A model generated the notes under the pieces. The model made no database searches. It saw only the letters and a list, made by a program, of their open reading frames with translations, and was not told the DNA's origin. A DNA stretch of 64,000 nt from Cyanoderma ruficeps (lineage: Eukaryota > Chordata > Aves > Passeriformes > Timaliidae). The position numbers and the translations under genes were made by a program. The DNA is taken from positions 124,001 through 188,000 of the forward strand of contig VZDJ01000797.1 in assembly GCA_008694505.1 (NCBI GenBank), in the 5' to 3' direction. Position 1 is the stretch's first letter; every line of letters begins with the position of its first letter. Of the stretch, positions 12,701-24,700 are shown one piece after another.

Positions 12701-15700
12701 TGCCTGTCTTGGAGTCATGTACCCTCCACTCCTGCCCTCTCTGCTGTAGCTGCCTGCTCTGTAGTGGCACCTGTGCTCCACCATCATTGCCAAAAATGGC
12801 CCTTCACTTTTTTGGGATTTTCCCCCACAAAATGTCCCTAAGTTCATAAACTGATTTCTGATTTAAAATATAACATTCATTGTTCTCTGAGAGTACTACA
12901 TATAATAATCTCATCACAGGAGCAATCTGTTGATTAGAAGGACACAGAAAGCACTTTGCTGCAATATTCCCATTTGGTATAAAATAAAACCCCTGAAAAC
13001 CAACCTATATAAAAAGAGAGCTCTGAGAAGCAATGGGATATGCTGTAAAACAGTATTTTTTTTCTCCTCTGTACAACTTATTAAGTCCAAAGAATACAGA
13101 ATCAAGAATAAAGCAATAAAAGAAAACAGAATATGGTTTCTTCGTGGATATTAGTATTTAAAACATGTTATATCCATTTTCTTTCTAGCTGGGAGGGGTT
13201 GGTAAAAAACACAATTGTTGTAGGAAATCTAAAGGAAGAAAGAGTGTATTTTGACAAGTACAATACTGTTCAAACTAGTGTGCTATTTAAAATAAGGGGG
13301 GAAAAGGACTATATATAAACCAAGAAAGGGCTGGGCAACAAAAGAAGAACAGACACAGTTATATTATTGTAATGCATTATGATGGATGATATTTGTTTTA
13401 TTTATTTGTTCTAAGCTTGAGTTATGTGTTTCTTTAAGAAGTCAGGGTTAGCTATGGGTCACACTCCAAGGACAGAGAGGTTTGAGACACTTCAGGGATG
13501 AACAGGCAAGCACTGAACTGCAGGTCATACAGAAAGTGAGAAGCTACCACCAGACAGCCTGGCCTCAGAAGGAGCAGCAAAAAGCTTTTTTCTGCCACTC
13601 AGCAACAAAAAAAGCCCCCATGAGTTAACTGAAACCAAGCACGGTTCCATGTATCTTTGTTCCAGTACCCAGGGGGAAAACTGGGACAGAGTGGCTGGAC
13701 AGCAGCCAGGCAGAAAGGGATCTGGGGGATTAAAGGCAGACTGAAAACAAGCCACTGTGTTCCCAGGTGGCCAAGAAAGCCAGTGGCATCCTGGCCTGGA
13801 TCAGCAACAGGACCGGGGCAGTGACTGTCCCCATGTCTCGGGCAGTGGTGAGGTCACACTCTGACTGCTCTATCCAGTTCTTCCCTCAATTTAGGAAGGA
13901 CACTGACACACTGGAGCAAGTCCAGAGAATGGCAACAGAGCTGGTGAAGGGTCTGGAGCACAAGTCCTGTGAGGAGCAGCTGAGGGAGCTGGGGCTGTTT
14001 AGCCTGGAGGAGCTCAGGGGAGGCCTAACTGCTCTCCACAATGACCAGAAAGGAGGGTGCAGGCAGGTGGGGTTGGTGTCTTCTCACAGGCACCAGTGAC
14101 GGCTCAAGAGGACACAGGCTTAAACTGCACCAGGGGAGGTTTAGGTTGGACATTAAGAAGGAGTTCTTCAAAGAAAGAGTAATCAGACTTTGGAATGGAC
14201 TGCCCCAAGAGGAGGTGGAGTCAGTGTCCCTGGAGTTGTTTAAAACACTGGATGTGGCATTTGGTTTTGGCAGGGTGGTGTTAGGTCATAGGCTGGACTT
14301 GCTGATCTCAAAGGTTTTTTCCAACCTAGGTGATTCTGTGATCTTGTTTTGCAAGTCTGGCTGGCCTTGGTGTTCTGTGTTGCTTTTGATATATTTCAAG
14401 TTTAAAATCAAAATTAGTTTGGTTTCTTTGAATTTAAAAGCTGTTCAACGTTCTTTGGACAGCTAACTCTCAGAGCAGACGCAGGCAAACTTGTATCCAA
14501 GCTCTGTACAAGTCAGGTCTCATCACACTCCTTACAAGAAAGAATAACAAGGCAGCAGCAGACAGAGATGTATGCTTTTTCCTTCTTTTCATATAGTCCC
14601 AGAACATCCCCTACCAAAGCATAATTCATGTAGACAAACAAACCCCAAGGGCAGCAGGGCAGAAACATGCAGTGACAGCCCAAAGATTAATTCAACAAAA
14701 ATGATACTGCAGTCTGGCAGTCATATGTTTATGAAAATAAGGAAGTCTGCGGTTTGGGTGTTTGTACAAGCCTGCAGAAAGCCAACTTCTTTCATAAAAC
14801 AGGGTTAAAAGTTTTGAGGAAGAAATGGGAGATGGAAATGGAGCATTTTCCATTATGCAGCTAGATATTTGTTGGAAGGAATGACAAGTTTTTGTTTCCT
14901 CAGAGGCTTATTGGTCAGGTAGATAGATGTATAAAGCCCAGGTTCAGTAAGTAATCCAAGTCCTTTTCTTAAAAATAAATCCCAACTTAGAGAGTAATAA
15001 GATTATGATGAAATGCAGCCACTAAAGACTTCAAATTACATGACCTTTCACAAACTAACATGCAAAGGACAAAAAGTTCCAAGATTATATACTGCTTACC
15101 TAGTGTTTGTATCTTCTACTAATGCTTTGACCATATCCGAAATGTGTTTCAAGTGTTGAGACCAATAAGCAGTTGGGAGCTCTGAGGATGAAGGATAAAA
15201 AAAAAACCTCTTAAAATCATAGTCTGTCCACTAGAATGTAACACTGAAGCATTAAGGTAACTATAATATTTCTCCAAATTGATTCAGTTATCACAAGGAA
15301 TTTAAAATTTCATTTTAAAATTTCCTAATTTTCAACAGTACAACAATTCATTGATAAAGCCAATAAAAGGAAGTACAGCTAGGAATATTGAAATGAGGTT
15401 GATGTTCCTTTGCTACCTCAATATTAATATATAATCAGTGCAGTAGCATTCTCAGAGGCTCTTCTACTGAGATTTAATTATTGTTCATAAAAAATCATAC
15501 CAAATTGAACAGTGGCTTCTTTATTTTTATGAACAGGCAACCTGAAAAAAAAATTGAGTTTGCAATCTAAAATATCAGAATTCAAGCATCACAGAGAAAC
15601 AGAAAGCCTGTTTCTTGTGAAATACGTATGAGTTTTTCCATAATGACAATTACTGATACTGTAACATAAGAATATTGCAGTATTTTTACAATCTCTGTAA

Positions 15701-18700
15701 TGAGGCTTCATTCCTACATAATTATGCATTCTTTCCTTGTTATTCACTTCTGATCTAGTTTTCTTTCCAGTTACAGTGTAATATTGTTATATAAGAATCA
15801 GATGTTCCTACAGAAAAATACATTTAAAGAATATTATCAAAATTGCTAAATAAAACACACCCAAATAAGGAAATAGCAAAAAGTTATCTCTATCCTTTTT
15901 CAAGTTATTTTAAGACATATAGAGACCATGCAGATTCACAATGCTGCAAATACTTTATGAAAAAACTTACCAAAAGGACGTCTGATTAAACCTCTAACAA
16001 GAGGCTGGTGATGGTACGGGAAGTAGGCCTTCAGTGGAAATTTATGCTAAGACACAAAATTTTTATTTTAGGAGGTTTCTGGTCAGTCTTCAAAACAAAC
16101 CCACAGTGAATAATCTCATCTAAGGCAGTAATTAAAAATACAGACTGAAGCAAGCAAATACAAAATTAAGTCTTTAGTTAATTTCAGGATTTAAAAAGGG
16201 GGGATATTTAGGAAATGGTTGCTTATGAAAAGTAATTATTTATAAATTTTAAAAGCATATGCATCAAAAAAGATTCAGAGCATGAAGCAAATGACATTAC
16301 TAGTCTTAGTCTTTTTCCCTGTAATCACATAAGTTTTCACTCTTAATATGCAGAGCTTAAAAGAGACAGTAGTAAACAGATCCACAGACAATATTAAATT
16401 AAGAACCATTAACATCTACAGAATCTGAGGGGGTTGTGTAGATTATTGCCATCTGTTTAAAAATGGAAACCTAAAATTCTTAGGATCTGATCCAGCAGCA
16501 GGTAGGGCAGTGACAGATAACAGACTTGCCCTGTTTATCTGAGAACATGTGACTTGTATACTGCTTGTGTAACTGAGACCAGTGGCAGCACACCTTTAAT
16601 CTGTTCGTTCTGCAAACGTGTACTAACTACAGGCATGTCTAACACGGAGCATGTATGTGCAAGTGCAACACCAAGTCCCTTTGAGACAGACAGAAAGCCA
16701 GCCAGGCCCACATGATGATCAAAATCTAGTTGGAGTCCAGTAACTACCAGAGCACAGCAAGGTGATAACTGGGTCCAGTCCTATTTAACATTTTCGTTAA
16801 TGAACTGAATGAAGGGGCAGCAAGTTCCCGTGGCAAATTTGGTGATGATACAAAACTGGGAGGAGTGGCTGATACATGAAAGGGCTGCCATCCAGAGGGA
16901 CCTTGACAGGCTGGAGAAATGGGCTGACAGAAGCCAAATAAATGTGAACAAGGAGAAAGTATAAAGTCCTGCATTTGGGGAGGAATAACTCCAGGCATCA
17001 GTACATGCTGGCAGCCACCCAGCTGGAGAGCAGTTTGCAGAGAAGGACCTGGGGACCCAGTGGACACCAAGGTGAGTGTGAGTCAGCAGTATGCCCTGCA
17101 ACAAAGCAGCAAGTGATATCTTGAGCTGTATTAGGCAAAGGACTGCCAGCAGGTCCAGGGAGGTGCTCCTTCCTCTCCCCTCAGCACTGTAAGGAGCCAT
17201 TCCAGCAGCCTAACCTGAAACACTATGCCCAGTTAATGCCCAGTTAAAAGGGCCACAAGGATCATTAAAGGATCAGAGAACTTCTATGAGAAAAGGCTGA
17301 AAGAGCCTGGAGAAGGCTCAAGGGGAATCTTACCAATGTATATAAACACCTAAAAGGAGGGTGAAAACAAGAGAACTAGGGTTTTTGCAGTGGTGCACTG
17401 TGACAAGATTAGAGGTAATGGCACAAACCCAAGCACAGAAGGGTCTATCTATTTATCAGAAAACACTCCTGTAATTTATTTTTTCACTTTCTTTTTACTG
17501 TGAGGTGGGCAAGCACTACCACAGTCTGGAACTTTGGAGCTGGGGATTTAGACAAGACAATGTCCAGAGGTCCATTCCAATCCTCAAGCAATCTCTGATT
17601 CTCTCATTTACGTCTTTGCATCTCCATACCATTAGTCTTAGAACTATTCTGCCTTCTTTTTTAGAAGTAAGAAGGCATTTAGCTAACAGATCATCTCTTG
17701 CAACACAGACTGGGAATATGAACTCTGTAAAATGTAAATCCAATCCAATGAAGACTGACTGTATTTAATAGCTATTTTCTATTGGCATATATATGCATGC
17801 ATTTTATAAACAAATACAAAGACACTTTCTGCTACTTTTTTTTTGTTCTGTTCAACAACAGTTAAATGAAATTACAGCACATGAATATATACACTCTTCT
17901 TAGGCAGCCTATATATCACTCATATAGTAAGACTCTAGAAGTCTACTTGTCAAGAGGAATTAGGCTAATTAGAAAAAATAGTAATCCCTATAGTAAAGTA
18001 TGCATGTACCAAATTAACTTGCACCAAAAATTCCCATGAAAAAGCAGCTCCTTGATTCAGCTAGCGGTAAGCAAGTCAACCCACAGTACATGCTATATAC
18101 AAAAACAGTATTGTGAAGTAAGTGAAAAACAATTTTCAGTATACTGTCTAGGTAAAGCCAAAAAGGGTTGTCATATTTTAGTCAGTATTTTAGTCAGTTC
18201 TTTCCTCACATACGCCATTACAAAATGCAAAACAAGGTACTATGAGATAGAACAAGTTTGGATGTGGCTGGTTATAACTGCCATGATGTATAACAGGAAA
18301 TAAACATTGAATACTGGTTTAAAATATTTATCCAGCTATTTAAAACAAAATTCACAAATTAAAACCAATGGTAATTCTGAAATGATCAAGGGAAAATAAT
18401 TAATGAGGAAATTATAATTTCCATCAAATAGAAATAGGACCTTAAACTTCATAAATTTATGTGCAACATGACCCAACTATCCTCAGGTCAGCTTTCACTA
18501 GCACCACAAAAATCTAAAGAAAATCTGCTAGCACAAAACATATCCCAACAGTGATCTCAGTATATCCATTCTTGAACTTCTTCTTCAATGACCACAGAAA
18601 TGGGATTTTTGTATGCTTAAACCCCATGTTCCATTTATACTGTTTTCAGTCTCCAAAAACATGGAAGAAAAAAGACTATCCTAAACCCAACAGCACTGTC

Positions 18701-21700
18701 TTTTCCCACTTTCCACCCTCTTTTGTTCTTAGCCAAACCTCGTTATCTCTTAATGGTCTACAAAGTCATTATAAAAGAGATATTTTTGACTGCTATCACA
18801 CTGCAACAGAATCACTCTCCTCCTATCACACAAACTTGTGAACTGCCAGACACAAGTTCTTTTGCAAATTTTATGGATGCATGTCTGCCTAGAGTTTTGT
18901 CAATAAACTGGCTATAAATTCCAAAGGTGACCAGGCAGAGCCCACTTCATTTTCTGTCATCAGTGTTGTTATCACTCTTCCACTTAATGCTATAATGCAC
19001 ATTATGTCTGTCAAGGGCAATCAGACAACACAAAGATACGTTATGAATATATGTAATGATGGTATGACCAAAGGAAAAGAAAATGGATCTGACTGACTTG
19101 AAGTTTAGGAAGCAACCTGTACATGCCTTTAAACTCAATATTTAAAACCACTGTAGAAAAATGAGCAGTAGTACATGTTGCAATGCCAGCAGGAGTGAGG
19201 ACTTTCACCTTGAAGAAAACGCATCACCTGCACAGCAGGATTAGCTCTTGGGTGTCTGATGGGTGTGGAATCTGGACTTTCATTCTCACCCACTGATCCC
19301 CACCTGGGGCTACAGTGTGTTCTTGCCATGCAGTCAGGGTGGCACAAGATTATCATGCCCAGCACTAATGTATTAAGCAAGACAGCTGCCTGAAGCTAGA
19401 AGACAGATTCAATCACACTGCTAATTAAAAGCCAGTGTGCCACAAGTTCCAAGAAACCCCAGCACCCTCTTACATCACAATCTCCCTCAAAAAGATGCAA
19501 AAAATCAAAGGAACTGGAAATTCTCTTAAATTTAAGATGGAAGGTTTTAAATGACAGGGTCTTTCCAAACTTGCATCTGATTGATGCAAATTTGCAACTT
19601 GAATTTGATTTCAAAAAACAAACAAGACAGTCAGAATGTGACGGTGTGATTTGGAAATCTTAACTCAAGTTTGCAACCTATAAGTAAGATAAGATTTTTC
19701 ATATCTGTATTTTGAAATTTTAAGGTAAGAAACTGATTTTGCTCTTGTTTAAATTAACACAAAAGTAAACCCACTTAATTCAGTTCAGTAAGACTTGTAT
19801 AAAAATCTGTGCAGAAGAAGAGAGACTAAGCTGTGAAATTTGAAAATTTAGACCTAGGAAAATTTCAGAGAGACCACTGTTGAGGATCAGGAACTGAAAC
19901 CAGTATGTATTCTGTGTCCCAGTATGTATTCTGTGTCTTTTACCTTCTGAACAGACAAATATGACTATTCAATATCCAACTTATAATTATTTAGGGGACT
20001 GGCAATGGGGTTATCCCTGCTTCATTTTTTATCAGAGACTCTGCTACTGCAAAAGAAAAATGCATCTACCATTTTTCCTCCTTTTTATCAAAGATGAATG
20101 TTCATGTTCACTCTTCAAGCCAAAACTTCAGCACCAGGGGAACTAAGCCTGTGAAAAGCACTTTAGGCAGACATACTCGAGGGTTAAGTTAGGTAAGTTG
20201 TTCTTACATATTGGTTTCATGCTATAATTTTATGTGCAGGTAAAGATGTTTGAGCTGAACTTTGGCACATCTATGCAGCTACAGAGAGATGCTATTATTT
20301 GCCTCCTCATATTCAGTCACTTCTCTTAAGAGTAGAATTGGGTTTTTTCTTGCAAAATTTTGCATTTTCTCACTGGAAAAAAAACCACTAAGAAAGAGAC
20401 CTTGACTAACCTGTTTGTATTCATTCTGATGAGTCTGAAGGAAGAGCTGTGTAAACACCTGTATTATTGTCATAACTTCTGAAGTTCCATCAGTTTCCAT
20501 CAGTGCATTCCTACACATTGAAAAGTTAGATATGACAGATGAGATAATTAGTCTGGTCATCACACCACTGTTAACTGAAACAAAAGGATAAGGCATATTC
20601 TTTGTATGCAGATTTGAACTGTGTCTGAGCTCATTACACCACTAACAGAAACACTAACTTTGCAGGATTTTTTGATTTTATTTTTAATTTAAAAAAAACA
20701 AAACAAACCTCACACAACTCCTACAAATAAAACTAGACTTAGTAAATATATACAATATACACAGAAACACATAATTTATCCTACCTAAATAAATATACAA
20801 TTAAAAAGACTATCACAACTTTATTAGCCAAATTTGGCATCTGATCAGCTTATTGCGTTCAGAGCAACTACTCCCACGATTAAGTTAAGCATATTTTATG
20901 TTGTTTTGTGGGACTACATCCCATAGGCCAGTCTAAAGGTTTACAAAGGTGAATGCTTCAACTCTCCTCCCATAGTGCAAAATAAGCTTGAGCAAATGGA
21001 ACAAGTGGAGAAAACACGTCAGCAATTTTCATTCTCATATTTGAAAGACATAGGAGAAAAACTGTTCACAGTAAATTGCCAGTGAGATACAAGTATTAGA
21101 GAATTGTTTCATTCCTTCCAAAACATATAAGGAGCTAACACATTACTGTAACATAGAAATATCACAAAACTACAGGCAAATATAATAACTGATATAAAAC
21201 CAAGAAATAGTACATGGAAACTCAAGACAACCTAGGTGTATGGACTTCTGTATAGCCACACACAGCAAGAAAACATTGGGAAATAAAAGCAGTAAGTAAT
21301 ATCACTGTGAAAACTTAGCAGAAACTATCTTGATATGCATGCAAATAGCAGAAGTCGTTACAGAAAGAGTCACAATGCTTAGGTCTATACTTCTAACAGA
21401 ACACTAACCCCAAATATAAAAGAAGTTTTGTGCCAACTATAGATACCTAACACAGTTTCCAAGCAAAGGAAGTACATTTTCTTCATCAGCAGTTTTCTAA
21501 AATCTCACATGTGATTAAACTGGAATAGTATCTTAATATCTGCACACCACTTAATGATAGTTGGAAGGATGTTAGAGAAATACAACAAAAACAAACAGAA
21601 GTCTGCACAAACTAACTGGTCTGCAAAAACCAGCTAACATATACAGCTTAATGTATCAACAGGAGGTGAGACATAGCGTTCTTAAAATACATCAAGGTTT

Positions 21701-24700
21701 TAATACCAATAATGTAAAGGAACAAGCACACTAAGCAGAAGCAATTCAAAGTAAAGACAGGAAGCAGAAATGTAGGCTTAGAAACAAGAAAACATCATTT
21801 TTTAAGACAACTTGAAACATTAATAGAAGTGCAAAAGTTTTAACAGGAAATACTGTGTTGGACAAAGTCCTGCATTAGCTGAGAAACATAATTTTATCCA
21901 TTTCTACTGTCTACCAAAGGGAAAGGATGCAAAAGAGTAGTGAAGTCGTGTTTTTTTTAGAAAATATTTTATATAGCATGGCCCTAAATAAGCCAAGAGG
22001 CTTAGACAAATTTTGTCTTCCTGTACCATCACAATATAGAGCCTCCAGCCTAGGACATCAGTACACATCTGCTGAAGCCACATCAATTTTTAAATGCATC
22101 TTGCTTTGGGAAAGTGATTAATCTCAACTCTTCAGAAAATGCTATCTGTGTGCAGACACAGGATCACAGCAACAAAGGTCTGCCAGAGCACTGGCTCCCA
22201 AGTGGCTTCACTCTCACAATACAGTGGTATACAGTTTCTACAGCTGTGAATCTTCTGCTAGTGCCTGCACAAACATAAACGTGCACACAGACACACAAAT
22301 GCCCTCAAACCCTGGGCAGGTTTTCCTAAGAAGGAAAACACCTGATGAGCAGGGGATGTCAGTCACTAAATACATTGTTGTTGTATTGGAATTGTTAATA
22401 CTAATAACCTTGGAAGTAGATCTACTTAAAATTAGTAAGTATTAAATCAAGTGCGAAGAAGAGAAACGCCACTGAAAACTGAGTATAAGGGATTTGAAGC
22501 TCCCACATGGTAACCAATACATTGGTTGCTTCAAAATAATTTTATTGCATTCAAACCCAAAGTCATTATTAAGAGGTAGATCAAGAGTTTAAGGCCATTA
22601 AGAGCATATCTAACATAAATTGGGAAAAGCACAAAAAAAAAAGTAAAAGAGGCTACACTGGTAAGTGGAAATGTTTTTGCTAAATGCTACCATCATGCTT
22701 GCATGGGCCAAACCATTTCAGCCTTTTTAATTTTCACCTCAAAATTGAATTTCAACCACAAATCTCTACAAAAGTACAAAATAAATTACAAATTTTAAAG
22801 GCTAAAATACAACGTAGTCAACTGTACCAAAGATTATTATAATGTAACTTTTATTTAAAGGTCATAAGATTTTTAACGTTTTTCATTATTTGCAGTGTAC
22901 TACACAGAAAGGGACTTTAAAGCATACAGGTAAAGAAAAAGATATCCTGAAATTACAATATGATGCAGATTATAATATTGTTTCTGCTCTTGAAGAAAAC
23001 CTCAATGTTTAAATGGGTCATTTAAAGCCCTTGCCACAGTAATTTCAAAACTTACTTGAAAATTTCGTTTACAATTCTGAAAATAGCAGGATGGCTTGCT
23101 GCTTGTGGCTGTTGATAAACAAATGAAAGAAAATTAGATATTAATAAGAAACAACTCACACAATTGTCATTGCATAATTTACAGCTTAACTCATGGATGC
23201 TATTACATAGCCATTATTAAACTGTAACTCTAAGATGAATTCTTACTAAACCCCCGGATTTTCTCAGGATTAGAATTCTTAGGATTTTCCACAGCGAGAC
23301 TGAGCAGGCTTAACAGCTGATAAATGCAAACGCCTGGGATCCCAAACTGTTTATGACAACAATCACTACAAATACTAAAGGTGGCAGACAGAAAGAACAG
23401 GTTGTTGCATGCAATTGCTAGAGGCTAGACACAGGGAGTAGATTTTCAAAAAGCTTTTCTTTTATCTTTGCAGACAATCCTTTCTGGATGTGCTTTGAGA
23501 CTCTTGCTACATCTTCAAAATTAACTGATTTTATCACCTTTGTCTTTAATAGTTTTGCATGCATTTTTGTCCAATACATTTTTTCACAGTATTATCTTCT
23601 TTTGTGAACTTCAGAGTTGCTAATTCAAGCTAAATATCTCTGTGCACCAAAATATTTTTTAAACTAGTGAAGCCTTTTACCACGCCGCCACACAAACAAA
23701 CAAAAGACTGTTTTGAGATGGTTGATATATTAAACACGCACCACTAAACAGACTGCTTTCTAATTCCATATTCTTAAGGCTTTTATAGAACACCAAGAAA
23801 AAGCCCCACTTAGTATTCCCCAAAGTACTAAGTTCAAGTCTAAGCTGAAAAGCAAACCCTCACTTAGTGCCTCTTATGTTAGTGCCCGAAGATTTAGGAA
23901 GAATCTAGTTCTTGAACAGCCTAGAGTAATGCATTCTATAAACTTTAGGAACCATAGTATTTATAAAACGTCATTTATTAATACAGCTTACAGTGCATAA
24001 CACACTACTGAAAACTTGTAGACATTTGTTTCAAGCTAAAAAGTACCAAGTAGAAAATTAATATAATACCATAATAATATATATAATTATGTTTATGAAA
24101 TAAGTTATAATTATTATTCTAATAATAGTAATAGGAATTAAAATAACATCTTTTTAATTGTACACAGGGAGAACAAGGACTTTGCTTAATATGATCCGCA
24201 CATGATAATATTAGAAAACAAACAACCCTTGCTAAAAACTGTCTAGAAAGGCTCCTGCTCTCCCCCAGCTGTCGCTGCCATACTGTAAATAAGAGGCGGC
24301 ACCTCGTCCTGCGCTCCTGCCGCGTTTTCCCTGCGCCCGGGCTGCCGCCAAAGCTGTGTCGGGGGAGGCGCGCCACCTCCTGCTCCACAGCACCACCAGC
24401 AAATCCCGAATTTGCTGCGCCCGAAATCCCACAGCCGCCGCAGCAGGGAAGGGACCCCCGGCAAGAGACTAACAGGAGACACGGGCCTCTCCTTGTTTTG
24501 GGGTTTTGGTTTTTTGTTTGTTTTGTTTGGGGGTTGTTTGTTTTGGTTTGTTTGTTTGTGGAAAGACTGGACTAGATCTCCAGTGCTGCCTTCCAGACCC
24601 AACCATTCTGAGGTTCTGGAGACCAGTGAGAATATGCTGTCAGTCCCGTGGGCTAAAGGACTGATCCACTAATTCCTCCCCAGTCTCTCAGACGCCCTTT

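Larger units (their letters stand above)
11767..15099 (-). other. FANCC intron 11
   Basis: A 3.3 kb intron carrying the CR1 copy at 13675-14343. A moderately GC-richer stretch at 13436-13674 just before that copy is not clearly CR1, and I cannot assign it. A 15-base duplication (12199-12213 and 12225-12239) is the only other local structure noticed. Confidence 0.88.
16047..20410 (-). other. FANCC intron 9
   Basis: A 4.4 kb intron with the CR1 copy at 16735-17605 and a 19-base tandem duplication at 19901-19937. The rest is AT-rich, with no recognised element. Confidence 0.88.

Noticed and set aside
13436..13674. GC-richer stretch before the CR1 copy as a 5' extension of CR1
   Set aside because: I could not match it to CR1 with confidence, so the element is started at 13675.
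14041..14466. Open frame of 141 codons as a gene
   Set aside because: It lies over the CR1 3' end and runs on into flanking intron; not a host gene.
24243..24602. Minus-strand open frame of 119 codons across the CpG-rich islet
   Set aside because: It follows GC-rich composition and a CAAA-rich low-complexity run, shows no family I know and has no coherent domain; probably chance.
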